Shown piece after piece: positions 43,281-52,288 of a stretch of DNA of 64,000 nucleotides. Both the position numbers and the translations under genes were made by a program. Origin of the DNA: Kiloniellales bacterium (GTDB lineage: Bacteria; Pseudomonadota; Alphaproteobacteria; Kiloniellales; JAKSBE01); NCBI GenBank assembly GCA_030066685.1, contig JASJBF010000020.1:59499-123498 (forward strand), read 5' to 3'. Numbering within the stretch: the first letter of the stretch is position 1; each line of letters begins with the position of its first letter. The notes beneath the pieces are model-generated. The model was not told the origin of the DNA and made no database searches. It saw only the letters and a list, made by a program, of their open reading frames with translations.

Positions 43281-46200
43281 ATGCGAAAATCACGCACCGT
43301 TCGTGTATCCGGCTCGTATGACAGGACGAGACGGAGGGCCGAACCGCGCAAGCCTGTTCCGGTCGAGGGCGCACCGAAGATCGGCAAGGGCCAGCCCTGG
43401 GTCGTTGCGGCAGACGGCGGAATGCTTTGGACTGCTCGTGGGACCTATGTGGAAGCGTTCAGGCTGACCCGAGGCGCCGACGGTGCGACGGCAGAGCAGG
43501 CCGGTCAAAGCGAGCTGCCCGGAGCCGTCGTCGAACTCGCCGCCAGCCCGGTAGGCTCGGTCTTTGCTATCGCCGCCTGCGGACAGGATGGGTTCGAGAT
43601 CTTCGAGCTTGGCGACCGTGGACTGCGGCACATCGGCGCGACAGCCTCGCCGAGGCACGTCGTCGTGACGCGAACAGCTATCGTGACAGTGGAACCGGGC
43701 GATGGTGAGTCTGGCGCAAGGACAGCGCAGCTCGTCACCCGCGACCTTCGGCGCGGCAAGCTTCTGCGGCGCATTCCGCTGGCGTCGCGGCGGGTGTCGT
43801 TGCGCGCGGGAACGGGAGACAGTGTCGTCGTTGTCGAGGGGGGCGGTCGGTTAAGATATATCGATGCGTCGCGCGCTGCAGATGACTGCCGTGACCCCTG
43901 CGATCCCGGCTGCAGGCCGCTGCCCAATCGTATTCCACCCCGACAGCCCGATACCGACGACATTAGCAACGGCCATCACAAGATCTCTTGCTGCTGCCCG
44001 CCCAAGCCGACAGCACCCAAGCGGCCGCGCCCAATCGACCCCTTGGATAGCACGCCATCGGGGGGAGCTTCCGGTAGGCCGTCACGGGACCCGGACGGGC
44101 AGTGCGTACCAGGCGACGACGGCGTGCCGGACCGCTGCTGGATCACCAAGTATGTCGGCGCGAAGATTATTCGCATCAACATCTGCGATCCGGACGAGCC
44201 GCCCTGCGGAACGACAATCGCTTTCCAGCCTGCTCGCCTTCAGCAGACGCGCAGCCAGATTGTCGCGCAATCGGCGGACGGCCGCCGGCTCGTCGCGCTC
44301 GATGCGCGGTCGCTCAGGCAGACGGCCTCGCTGACCCTCCCTTCGGGCAGTCAAGCCGTGGCTCTGGCCGCCCTGGACGAGATTGTGCTGCTCTCGCCGG
44401 ACGGCGGACTGGCGCTCTTCCCAACCGCGCCGGCTGTGGCGGAGTTGGAATTGGCCACAGCCACCTCGTCGGTCTTCTCTGGCGAAAACCCGGCCACGCA
44501 GTATTCCCCCTACGGCAGACAGGTCGGCATGCGGACTGTCATGATCGTGCCGGTGCTCGAGCCCGGCCAGAACTACTCCGGGACCACCGCCGACATGGCC
44601 GAATACTATGAGATGGAGAACATCCTTTCGAAGGTCCAGGACTTCTATACGGAGACGAGCTACGACGACCCGCCGGACCATGACGGAATAAGGATCCGCT
44701 TCCTTTGGTTCGGGGCAGATACGCCGGAGGTCTACACTGGTCAGCCAGTCCGGCTCGGCAAGCCATTCAAGGACTACTGGGGACCGGCCTGGGATCCGGG
44801 GCATATCAGGGCGACGATCACGGTCCCTGGCGGCAGCACCACCACAATCCGCTTTTCCGGCGACGAGCGGCTGGTGATCAACTGCGTTCCCTCACCGGTC
44901 GATACCTACGACGAGCTCGAGTTCACCCTGCGCTTCCCGGCGGGCAGCTTTCGAAGCCGGATCCCAAACAATCTGCCCAGCATCACTTTCGAGGCGGCCA
45001 TGCCGTCGCGCAGTATCACCTTGATCGGAAGCGACCGGGAGGGCAATTCGGTCAACGTCAACGTCGACACCAGGGTGCTCTCCGACTCGACCGTAGTCAG
45101 CCTGACGCGCACGGCGCTCGGCGCCGGCCCCGCCGAGCTCGATGCGCTGGCGGACGTGCTGAAAGAGATGCTTGACTCCGGCGCGCCCGGCATGTTCGAG
45201 CGACCCTCGGTCCTATGGCATGACGACGAGGACGAAACAGGCATGCTGCATGTGGCCGTGTCCTTCGCCGACGGCTCCGGGAGTCAGGTGCCAGAGCTGA
45301 CGGCCTTCGACATAGACGACTTGCTGAGCGAGCTGGATCCGAGCTCCAGGCCCGGGACCTTTGTGCTGCCTGGGGACGAGTCCTTGCTGCAAACCTATCT
45401 GCGGCGCGTGATCACCGATGCCCATGTGCGCCATCCGGAGTTCGGGCCGCGCTTGGCTGAGTCCTATTTCGACTTGGATGACGGCTGGCAGGCCTGGGTG
45501 CGGGCGGACGGAAACGACGTCGAGACGCGAATCAACCTTTCGACCAAGCATGGCCAAGACCCGGCAGTGATCGAGCTGGTCAGCCACGATGGCCTCGACC
45601 AGCTGGGTTTCGACTCTCCCTTTGAAGGTGTCGGGGCGGACACGACCTTCAGCGGCGGCGGCGGGCCGAAGTTTGAGGACGATGTCCTGTTCGATGAAGT
45701 CTATACCGCCATGATCGACGCGACCATTGACTTGTGGGGCGACGAAGCGGCGGCTATCGACGCCATCAATGAGCGCTTCAATTGCGAGGGCCTCGAAGAG
45801 TTTCCTCTTGAGTGTGCCTTCGATCTCATACACAACGTCGTCGTGACGCCGGTCTATCCCGGCCCGGCTTTTGCGGGCACCACCCAGGAGCCCGACCTCG
45901 TCAAGGGGGAACGCGCCGCCGCCTGGATCGTTAGCATGGATGACCTCAAGGCCGAGCAACGCGTCAAACCGGTGAGACCCATCGGTGCTAACCGTCTCAA
46001 GGTGATCATGAAGCTGGCGCCGAACGGCCCGTCCGATCCCGATCGAGCAGCCAGCAGCGCCGGCACCTTGGCGCACGAGCTTGGGCATAGCTTGCTCGGC
46101 CTGCCGGACCTCTACAGCGGCGGGAAGCACCGTGCCAATGTCACCTACATGGGCAGCCACTGCATCATGGGCGCCACGCAGTCGTTCTCGCACTACTGCG

Positions 46201-47900
46201 CCTACAACAAGCGGATCAAGAGATGGCTCGACGACGACGCCATCCTGCCGCTAGACCGGCCGATCGAGGGCGACATCATAAATCAAGAGGTGATCCTGGT
46301 GCAGTTGGAGTATTGGGAGCCGACGTTCGGTGAGGCCTGGGATGCCATTGCCCAAACCGCCTTGCCCGGGGCGTCGCCGGATACGCCGGTGGTGGCCGCG
46401 GTCTTTCTCCGCCTCGGCGGCGACGGTCGGCAGTTCAACATCGTCGAGCTGCGAGGCCAGGGCCCGCAATTTTCGGCAGATCTCTTGCCGTCCCGCATCG
46501 TCATTAGCAACGCCATCGATCCCGAGGACGATACGCGCTACGCGGAAGGCGAGGTGGAGAACGCCGGCGTCACCGAAGAGGTGCTGGAGCGTTATCGCCG
46601 CAAGGTCCATCTGCTCTCAAGCGGCTTACGTCAGGCGACCATCGGCACGCCGGAAGCCACCTACGACTTCGCCTCCGATCAGGAGTTTCCCGAGGTGGGG
46701 CTGACGGCGACCTTGCTCGAATGGGGCACGGGCGCGACCTCCGCCGGCTCCTTCGACATGGCGCGGATCAATCTGCGCTGGGAACGGGGCGCGGCGATCA
46801 ACCTGGGCTTCAAGGACGCGACACCGGACTGGCAGAGCCCCGACATTGCGATCCTCCGCCCGGGAGAGTTTCCTGAGAACGGCGAGCCCGACTTTCCCGA
46901 GAACCAGGACGATCTCGAGGGCTTCCGCTCACCACCAAAAGGGGCGGAGCCGCTGTCGCACAAGATCGGCGTCCGGGTCTGGAACTTCGGCGACGCCCCG
47001 GCGCTCCACGTTCAGGTCGGCTTGGTGCGGCGCCCTTCGGATGGTGGTGGCGGCGGAGACTGGGAAGAGGTTGCGGAGCTCGAGAAGCTAATCGATGAGC
47101 CGGTCGAGCCGGAGGGGGAGGGAGGCCCCTCCGTCGTCTTCTTCGATTGGAACGTTGAGCACGGTGCGCCAGAGCACCTTTGCTTCCGCGCCCAGATTGG
47201 CGATCGCGACGTGCCGCGTGACAACAACGGCAACGCGCTCGCCTCAGACGACACCGACCACTCGAACCGCTGGGCGCAGCAGAACGTCTTCAACATGGAT
47301 GCGGCTTCGGACAGCCCGCCGGACCCCGTCGAGTTCACCTTCGAGGTGAACAATCGCGGCTCCTACGTTGAGCGCGTATCGGTGGTGCCCATCGGCCTCG
47401 ACGCCGGGGCCGAGGTCACGATCACGCCGGCACGCATGGAGATCGCCCCGCGCTCACGCGGCTTCTTCCGCGTCCGCGCGGTATTGGAGGAGCGATTGCT
47501 TAACGCGCGCTGCGGCAAGGATATCGACTTCCGTCTTCAGGCCCTGCGCGAAGAAGACCATGCCCAGGAAAACTGGGGCTCCTCGCGCTATGTCCTTCAG
47601 CCGCGCCTGCGGACGAAGACGACGTTGAACGGCGGTATCTTGCCCGAGCAGCTGAAGCTGTCCGGCCAGGTCAGCCCCGATGTCGGGGCGATGGAGGTGC
47701 TGCTGCAGATCGAGCGGCCGGGCCAGCCGACCCTCTGGGAGCGCGTGCCGCTCGGCCCTAACTCGACCTTCGATTTCGTGATCGACGACAGCTTTCCGGC
47801 TAACGTGGAGGTTACAGCCGTCGCCTATTTCGACGGCAGCCTGACCCACAGCAAATCGGCATCCGAGCCCGTCGTCCTGGCGTGGCAGGTCCAGGGGTAG
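43281..47900 (+). CDS. Giant protein with M6-like metalloprotease core and beta-rich flanks
   Basis: 1539 residues from the ATG at 43281, with GGAGGGACC upstream. The open frame extends back into the IS3 fragment, which is not credible. Residues about 30-480 look like beta-propeller repeats (VVAADGGMLWTARGTYVEAFRL, VVVVEGGGRLRYID) with a Cys/Pro-rich insert near 195-290. Around residue 931, AHELGHSLLGLPDLYSGG gives the HExxH zinc site and downstream region of M6 (immune inhibitor A-like) peptidases. Toward the C-terminus two CARDB-like beta domains appear (VRVWNFGDAPALHVQVGLV, FTFEVNNRGSYVERVSVVPI). No signal peptide visible. Possibly a secreted toxin-like protease or a processing enzyme for the nearby RiPP cluster. 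Both are guesses. Confidence 0.75.
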   Translation: MRKSRTVRVSGSYDRTRRRAEPRKPVPVEGAPKIGKGQPWVVAADGGMLWTARGTYVEAFRLTRGADGATAEQAGQSELPGAVVELAASPVGSVFAIAACGQDGFEIFELGDRGLRHIGATASPRHVVVTRTAIVTVEPGDGESGARTAQLVTRDLRRGKLLRRIPLASRRVSLRAGTGDSVVVVEGGGRLRYIDASRAADDCRDPCDPGCRPLPNRIPPRQPDTDDISNGHHKISCCCPPKPTAPKRPRPIDPLDSTPSGGASGRPSRDPDGQCVPGDDGVPDRCWITKYVGAKIIRINICDPDEPPCGTTIAFQPARLQQTRSQIVAQSADGRRLVALDARSLRQTASLTLPSGSQAVALAALDEIVLLSPDGGLALFPTAPAVAELELATATSSVFSGENPATQYSPYGRQVGMRTVMIVPVLEPGQNYSGTTADMAEYYEMENILSKVQDFYTETSYDDPPDHDGIRIRFLWFGADTPEVYTGQPVRLGKPFKDYWGPAWDPGHIRATITVPGGSTTTIRFSGDERLVINCVPSPVDTYDELEFTLRFPAGSFRSRIPNNLPSITFEAAMPSRSITLIGSDREGNSVNVNVDTRVLSDSTVVSLTRTALGAGPAELDALADVLKEMLDSGAPGMFERPSVLWHDDEDETGMLHVAVSFADGSGSQVPELTAFDIDDLLSELDPSSRPGTFVLPGDESLLQTYLRRVITDAHVRHPEFGPRLAESYFDLDDGWQAWVRADGNDVETRINLSTKHGQDPAVIELVSHDGLDQLGFDSPFEGVGADTTFSGGGGPKFEDDVLFDEVYTAMIDATIDLWGDEAAAIDAINERFNCEGLEEFPLECAFDLIHNVVVTPVYPGPAFAGTTQEPDLVKGERAAAWIVSMDDLKAEQRVKPVRPIGANRLKVIMKLAPNGPSDPDRAASSAGTLAHELGHSLLGLPDLYSGGKHRANVTYMGSHCIMGATQSFSHYCAYNKRIKRWLDDDAILPLDRPIEGDIINQEVILVQLEYWEPTFGEAWDAIAQTALPGASPDTPVVAAVFLRLGGDGRQFNIVELRGQGPQFSADLLPSRIVISNAIDPEDDTRYAEGEVENAGVTEEVLERYRRKVHLLSSGLRQATIGTPEATYDFASDQEFPEVGLTATLLEWGTGATSAGSFDMARINLRWERGAAINLGFKDATPDWQSPDIAILRPGEFPENGEPDFPENQDDLEGFRSPPKGAEPLSHKIGVRVWNFGDAPALHVQVGLVRRPSDGGGGGDWEEVAELEKLIDEPVEPEGEGGPSVVFFDWNVEHGAPEHLCFRAQIGDRDVPRDNNGNALASDDTDHSNRWAQQNVFNMDAASDSPPDPVEFTFEVNNRGSYVERVSVVPIGLDAGAEVTITPARMEIAPRSRGFFRVRAVLEERLLNARCGKDIDFRLQALREEDHAQENWGSSRYVLQPRLRTKTTLNGGILPEQLKLSGQVSPDVGAMEVLLQIERPGQPTLWERVPLGPNSTFDFVIDDSFPANVEVTAVAYFDGSLTHSKSASEPVVLAWQVQG

Positions 47901-47957
47901 AGCAACGCAGCGGGTGCAGGCAGTCTGGAGCGAACCCGTCTCCACCGATTTCCCTGT

Positions 47958-48120
47958 TCAACAGGAAAAAAACAGGGAAGTTTCCTGAATCAGGCCCGAA
48001 TTTCGCCCTCACGCACCCTCTAACAGACCGCTTTCGCTGCCATTTCTCGCCAAGTTCCCTAGCAACAAGAACAGGGAACTTTCTGACCGGAACAGGGAAG
48101 ACCTGGGAGGAAACAGGGTA
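47958..48120. repeat. Dispersed AACAGGGAA motif cluster
   Basis: AACAGGGA(A) occurs at 47971, 48070, 48091 and 48111 (last as AACAGGGT), with an inverted TTCCCTGTT at 47950. Such motifs are common beside IS66 ends in alphaproteobacteria. No function assigned. Confidence 0.5.
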
Positions 48121-48223
48121 AGCGTCGCGGGAGCACAGTAAGCGTCGGGGGATCGCACAGTTGTTTTGGGCGGCTCGGTTTTGATCTTTTCTCTTTTGTA
48201 TTTTCAGATGAGAGGGGATCGAG

Positions 48224-48757
48224 ATGTCGGATTATCCAGGGCTTCGAGCGCGATACGGTGAGGCTTTCTGGCGCGCGCATCATGAGGCGTGGAAGCGGAG
48301 TGATCTGAATCAACGGGAATATTGCGAGGCGCAGGAGATTTCGCTGAAGGCGTTCGGTAACTGGCGGGCGAAGTTCAAAGCCGAGCCTGAGGTGCCGCTG
48401 CGCAAGCTGCTCTACCGCCGTAGCGGTTCAAGTCACACCCTAAGTCACACCCTAAGTCACACCCTAAGTCACAGGGGAAGTCACAGCCCAAGTCACGGGA
48501 CTTATCCCTCTTCGGCGGCGGCGCAGGGTCCCATTGTTCCGCCGGCGCGGCCGGGCCACCGGCGACGGTTCAGCGAGACCAACCGGCGGCAAATCCTCGC
48601 CGAGGCGGCCGAGCCGGGAGCGAGTGTGTCCGAGGTTGCGCGGCGCTATGGGATCGCCCGACGCGTCATCTGCCGGTGGCGGCAGGAGCTGGACAAGCCG
48701 GGTTTTGTGGAGGTCGCGATCACCGATAGGCCCGCCTCCGGCGAGGAGGGCGGGTGA
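48224..48757 (+). CDS. tnpA: IS66 accessory protein TnpA
   Basis: 177 residues. The N-terminal SDYPGLRARYGEAFWRAHHEAWKRSDLNQREYCEAQ and the C-terminal RRQILAEAAEPGASVSEVARRYGIARRVICRWRQEL are the two halves of IS66 TnpA (HTH). Between them an unusual low-complexity stretch, SHTLSHTLSHTLSHRGSH, comes from a 12-bp tandem repeat. Overlaps tnpB by ATGA. Confidence 0.85.
   Translation: MSDYPGLRARYGEAFWRAHHEAWKRSDLNQREYCEAQEISLKAFGNWRAKFKAEPEVPLRKLLYRRSGSSHTLSHTLSHTLSHRGSHSPSHGTYPSSAAAQGPIVPPARPGHRRRFSETNRRQILAEAAEPGASVSEVARRYGIARRVICRWRQELDKPGFVEVAITDRPASGEEGG
48430..48501 (+). repeat. 12-bp tandem repeat inside IS66 tnpA
   Basis: Three perfect copies of AAGTCACACCCT (48430-48465), followed by degenerate copies AAGTCACAGGGG, AAGTCACAGCCC and AAGTCACGGGAC. 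The in-frame unit encodes Ser-His-Thr-Leu. It looks like a recent slippage expansion. Confidence 0.85.
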
Positions 48758-49110
48758 TGACTCTGCTGCCTCCCGGCGTGAAGGTGCATCTGGCGTTCGG
48801 CTATACCGATATGCGCAAAGGCATGGATAGCCTTAGCGTGCTGGTTCAGGAAGTGCTGCAGCAAGATCCCTTCTCCGGCCACCTCTTCGTATTTCGGGGC
48901 CGCAAGGCCAATCTGATCAAGGTCGTTTTCTGGGATGGGACCGGCTTTTGCCTTTTCACCAAGCGCCTTGAGCAGGGTGTCTTTCTCTGGCCGCCCAACA
49001 TCGAGCCTGGCCGAACCTTGGCGCTCACCTCTGAGCAGCTGTCGGCTCTGCTCGAGGGGATCGACTGGCGTTCACCCGAGCGCCGATGGCGGCCCAGCGC
49101 CGCCGGATAA
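48754..49110 (+). CDS. tnpB: IS66 accessory protein TnpB
   Basis: 118 residues with the IS66 Orf2 signature: VKVHLAFGYTDMRKGMDSLSVLVQ, HLFVFRGRKANLIKVVFWDGTGFCLFTKRLE and RTLALTSEQLSALLEGIDW. Full length. Function in transposition is known to be required but mechanistically unclear. Confidence 0.92.
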   Translation: MMTLLPPGVKVHLAFGYTDMRKGMDSLSVLVQEVLQQDPFSGHLFVFRGRKANLIKVVFWDGTGFCLFTKRLEQGVFLWPPNIEPGRTLALTSEQLSALLEGIDWRSPERRWRPSAAG

Positions 49111-49149
49111 TCTGGACGGGAGTTTGTAAGCTAAATCAATAAAATAGCT

Positions 49150-50250
49150 TTGTCGGCGCGCGCTGAGAGGCTAGACTCACTCATGCGCCTCGATCTCGAG
49201 AACCTGCCCTCCGACATTGATCTTCTGCACCGCTTGGTGCGCGACATGGCAAGCGCCGTGGAGACCCGCGACGATGAGATCGAGCGTCTCCAGCGCATCC
49301 TCAAGGCGCTTCGGCGCGGCCAGTTCGGGCGCCGCTCCGAGCGCCCCGATCCCGATCAGCTGGCCCTCGCGCTGGAAGACCTCGATGCAGACCTTGCTCG
49401 CATGGAATCCCGGCAATCACCGCCCGCGACGAAGGATGAGGGAAGCGGACCCGGTGGACGCCCCACGCTTGGCGATCATCTGCCGCGCGAGGATGTGACT
49501 TGCGATCTGGGGCATGAGCAGTGTCCCGACTGCGGCGGCGCGCTCCATGAGGTCGGCGAGAGTGTGAGCGAGATGCTCGACTGGGTCCCGGCCCAGCTGC
49601 GCGTCTTGCGCATTTGCCGCCCCAAGTACGGCTGCCGCGCCTGTAGCACGATCCACCAGGCCCCGGCGCCCGATCGGTTGATAACAAAGGGCCTGGCCAC
49701 GGCAGGGCTGATCGCCCAGGTGCTGATCAGCAAGTACTGCGACCACACCCCGCTCTACCGGCAGGCTCAGATCTTCGCACGACATGGCGCCCGGATCGAA
49801 CGCTCGACCCTGGCAGGCTGGGTGGCCGGTGCCAGCTGGTGGCTGGAGCCGCTGTACGCGCGGCTTGCCACCCATGTCTTCGCGTCGACCAAGCTCTTCG
49901 CCGACGACACGCCGCTGCCGGTGCTCGACCCGGGTCGAAGCCGGACCAAGACCGGGCGGCTCTGGGTCTATGCGCGCGACGACCGCCCCTGGGCCGGGCC
50001 GGATCCGCCGGCCGCCGTCTTCTTCTACAGCCCCGATCGCAAGGCATTGCGGCCAGCCTCCCATCTCGAAAACTTCAAGGGCGTGCTGCAGGTCGATGGC
50101 TATCCCGGCTTCGAGGCCCTCCCGGCCAACGGAGACATCCTGCTCGCCGCATGCTGGGCGCATGCCAGGCGTAAGTTTTATGAATTCCACCAGGCGACCG
50201 GATCGCCGATCGCCGCCGAGGCCTTGCGCCGCATCGCTGAACTCTACGCC
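49150..50250 (+). pseudogene. tnpC: Truncated IS66 transposase TnpC
   Basis: Starts at a TTG (49150) or the ATG at 49183. Present are the N-terminal leucine-zipper-like region (EIERLQRILKALRRGQFGRRSER), the Zn-finger (EQCPDCGGALHEVG, CRPKYGCRACSTIHQ) and the DDE start (KLFADDTPLPVLDPGR) up to EALRRIAELYAV. There the IS6 remnant begins. The missing third includes the catalytic Glu region, so it is inactive. Confidence 0.85.
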
Positions 50251-50252
50251 GT

Positions 50253-50593
50253 TGATCTTCACGAACACTTCGTCCAGGTGCCAGCGCCACCGCGGGACGG
50301 CACGCAAGCTCTCTGCCCGTTTGTGCCTGATCTCCGCAGCAAACATGGGTCCGAAGCGGTTCCACCAGAACCGCACGGTGCGCAGCACCGCGCTACGCGC
50401 CGTGGCAGATATCGATCCCACGCTCGAACAGCAGATCTTCGACTTGCCGCAGGGAGAGAGGATAGCGGATGTAGAGCATCACCGTGAGGCGGATCACCTC
50501 CGGCAAGCTCTCGAAATAAGAGAAGGGATTGCGCATCGCCAGAGGCTACGGGTCGCGTCTCATCGCCTCAAGCTGCTTTGCTCTGACAAAGCC
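50253..50593 (-). mobile_element. IS6-family remnant 3, inserted in IS66 tnpC
   Basis: The terminus at 50593 reads inward GGCTTTGTCAGAGCAAAGCA. The minus strand encodes part of the transposase N-terminus (VRFWWNRFGPMFAAEIRHKR, WRWHLDEVFVKING), now frameshifted between the start and this piece. Sequence stops matching IS6 right at the junction with tnpC. It is the same end and orientation as the other three remnants. Confidence 0.72.
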
Positions 50594-51091
50594 TCCACGA
50601 CTAATGCCGCTATGCTGGACGTGAGGGCTACGCCACATGCCAGAGGGTTACCGGTCGTGTTTCCATGATCTGGATCATTGATAGGTTGTAGCGGTGTGCT
50701 TGCATTATGAACTGTTTTTTGGCGAATACTGTGCAACTCAATTGGCCGTGGCTCTGTTGAATGAGATCGCCTTGTGCCTGCGGAATAGGGTGGACCATCT
50801 CGGGTCTGCGGCAACGCAAAACCCTGAGTGAAACTACATCGCCTCCAGAAGTGTCGGCCGGCATGCAATCGTGTAGGAGGGTCAGATTCCCCCACTGCGT
50901 ATCATGACATTCAACGTGGAGAATATGCTCGAGTGGTTATGGATTCGGGATTTCCAAAAGAAAAGCTTTAGAATCTTGCTTGACTTACAAAGTGAGGCCG
51001 ACCGTGCTAATCTTAAGCATTCCCCGATAAGCAGAGAAAGGAATTGTGTGGCGAGACTTAAACCGCACTGAGCCTAAAACTAGGAAACATC
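50594..51091. other. Gene-less stretch before the hydrolase-caspase pair
   Basis: About 500 bases, becoming AT-rich toward 51 kb. No gene is supported. It presumably holds the promoter of the following two-gene unit: TTGACT near 50980 could be a -35 box, but no matching -10 is clear. Confidence 0.35.
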
Positions 51092-52288
51092 ATGCCATTA
51101 ATATTCGTGCATGGCGTCAGTAATCGCAATACCCCAGCCTATCGGGAGAATGTAAGGGCCCGTGACGCCTTTCTTCGATCTCTCGTAATCCCAAGACTTG
51201 GCCTTGATCCGGCAACAGTTCAAATTCTGAATCCGTACTGGGGTGATCATGGCGCCCAGTTCCGTTGGGGTAATGCTTCATTGCCCGAGGCCTCCGATGA
51301 TATGGAATCATTTGGATCCGGCCTCAACGCGCTCGACCTGCACATCGCCGCAAACGTATTAGGCGGCTCAGAAGAGCAGACAGACCTAGTTGCCATCGCC
51401 CATCGCTCACTTGCGGACGCTATTGATGTTATATGGTCCGCTGCCCTGCCGGGTGTTGACACCGATGAGAGAGCGTTTGAGCTGGCAGAGACCTTTCGAC
51501 TGGCGTCTGACTATGCGATTGCAAATCCAAAGCCGAGTTGGCTAAATCAAGCTAACAACGATAACTTGGTTGATCTGCTGATCTACTATGTTAAGCAATA
51601 TAACGATTCTTCTACTCCAACTAAAGAGACAGAGTGGGAAAGTTTCGGTGATAGCGGTCAGCTGTTGGAGCGCCTGAAGGAAGGCGTTAGTCGAATAATT
51701 TCACTTGCCCCCGATTCTGGAGGAGCGGCCGTTGTGGCGCTCGCCCGCACAAAGGCACATCTGGCGGCGTCGCAATTCATTGGCGATGTGCTCGAGTATC
51801 TGGCGAAGCGAGGTGTGGACACTGATCCTGGCCCGATTGTTGAGGACGTGCTGGCCGGTTTTCGGGCCGCTCGCAAGTTGGTAAGGCCGGAAGATCCCAA
51901 GTTTGTGATCCTCGGTCATAGCCTTGGCGGCGTGATCTCTTACGACATCCTAACCTATTTTGATGCCAGTCTAGAGGTCGATCTATTTGTGACGATCGGT
52001 TCACAAGTAGCTTTGTTTGAGGAGATGTCGCTCTACAAGATCAGCCGAAATGAGTTGCCCGAAAATCCGCCAGCGGAAAAACTCGGCACTCCAGTAAACA
52101 TCAAGCGGTGGCTAAACGTGTTAGATATAAGCGATTTATTCGGTTTTCGTGCAGGGGCGGTGTTTGAAGGGGTTCAGGACTACAAGTATGATACGGGCTA
52201 CGGTCTGATGAAGGCCCACAGCGGCTATTTCAGTCGCCCAAGCTTCTTCCGTCGCCTCGGTGAGCGGCTTGCGGAAAGTGATTCATGA
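51092..52288 (+). CDS. Alpha/beta hydrolase (lipase/esterase-like), coupled to caspase
   Basis: 398 residues. The N-terminus PLIFVHGVSN is the hydrolase oxyanion strand with HG. The nucleophile elbow is FVILGHSLGGVISYD, and a His near YGLMKAHSGYF may complete the triad. A 150-residue helical insertion separates the first strand from the nucleophile. No signal peptide or span. DNA is less GC-rich than core genes. The stop overlaps the caspase gene start (ATGA), so the two proteins are made together. Function unknown. Lipid or ester hydrolysis as an effector, or cleavage-activated by the caspase, are possibilities. Confidence 0.8.
   Translation: MPLIFVHGVSNRNTPAYRENVRARDAFLRSLVIPRLGLDPATVQILNPYWGDHGAQFRWGNASLPEASDDMESFGSGLNALDLHIAANVLGGSEEQTDLVAIAHRSLADAIDVIWSAALPGVDTDERAFELAETFRLASDYAIANPKPSWLNQANNDNLVDLLIYYVKQYNDSSTPTKETEWESFGDSGQLLERLKEGVSRIISLAPDSGGAAVVALARTKAHLAASQFIGDVLEYLAKRGVDTDPGPIVEDVLAGFRAARKLVRPEDPKFVILGHSLGGVISYDILTYFDASLEVDLFVTIGSQVALFEEMSLYKISRNELPENPPAEKLGTPVNIKRWLNVLDISDLFGFRAGAVFEGVQDYKYDTGYGLMKAHSGYFSRPSFFRRLGERLAESDS

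Larger units (their letters stand above)
48118..50250 (+). mobile_element. IS66-family element, right part lost
   Basis: The left end is probably GTAAGCGTCGCGGGAGC at 48118, with a near-copy GTAAGCGTCGGGGG 20 bases on. The three genes tnpA, tnpB and tnpC follow in the standard order. tnpC is interrupted near 50250 by an IS6 remnant, and no right end is seen, so the element is dead. Confidence 0.8.

Noticed and set aside
48430..48501. Possible CRISPR array
   Set aside because: Repeat unit is 12 bp, directly adjacent copies, no spacers, and in frame within tnpA. No cas genes in the window.
50560..50895. 111-codon minus-strand frame after the IS6 remnant
   Set aside because: Low-complexity composition, runs into IS6 terminal sequence, and no recognisable motif.
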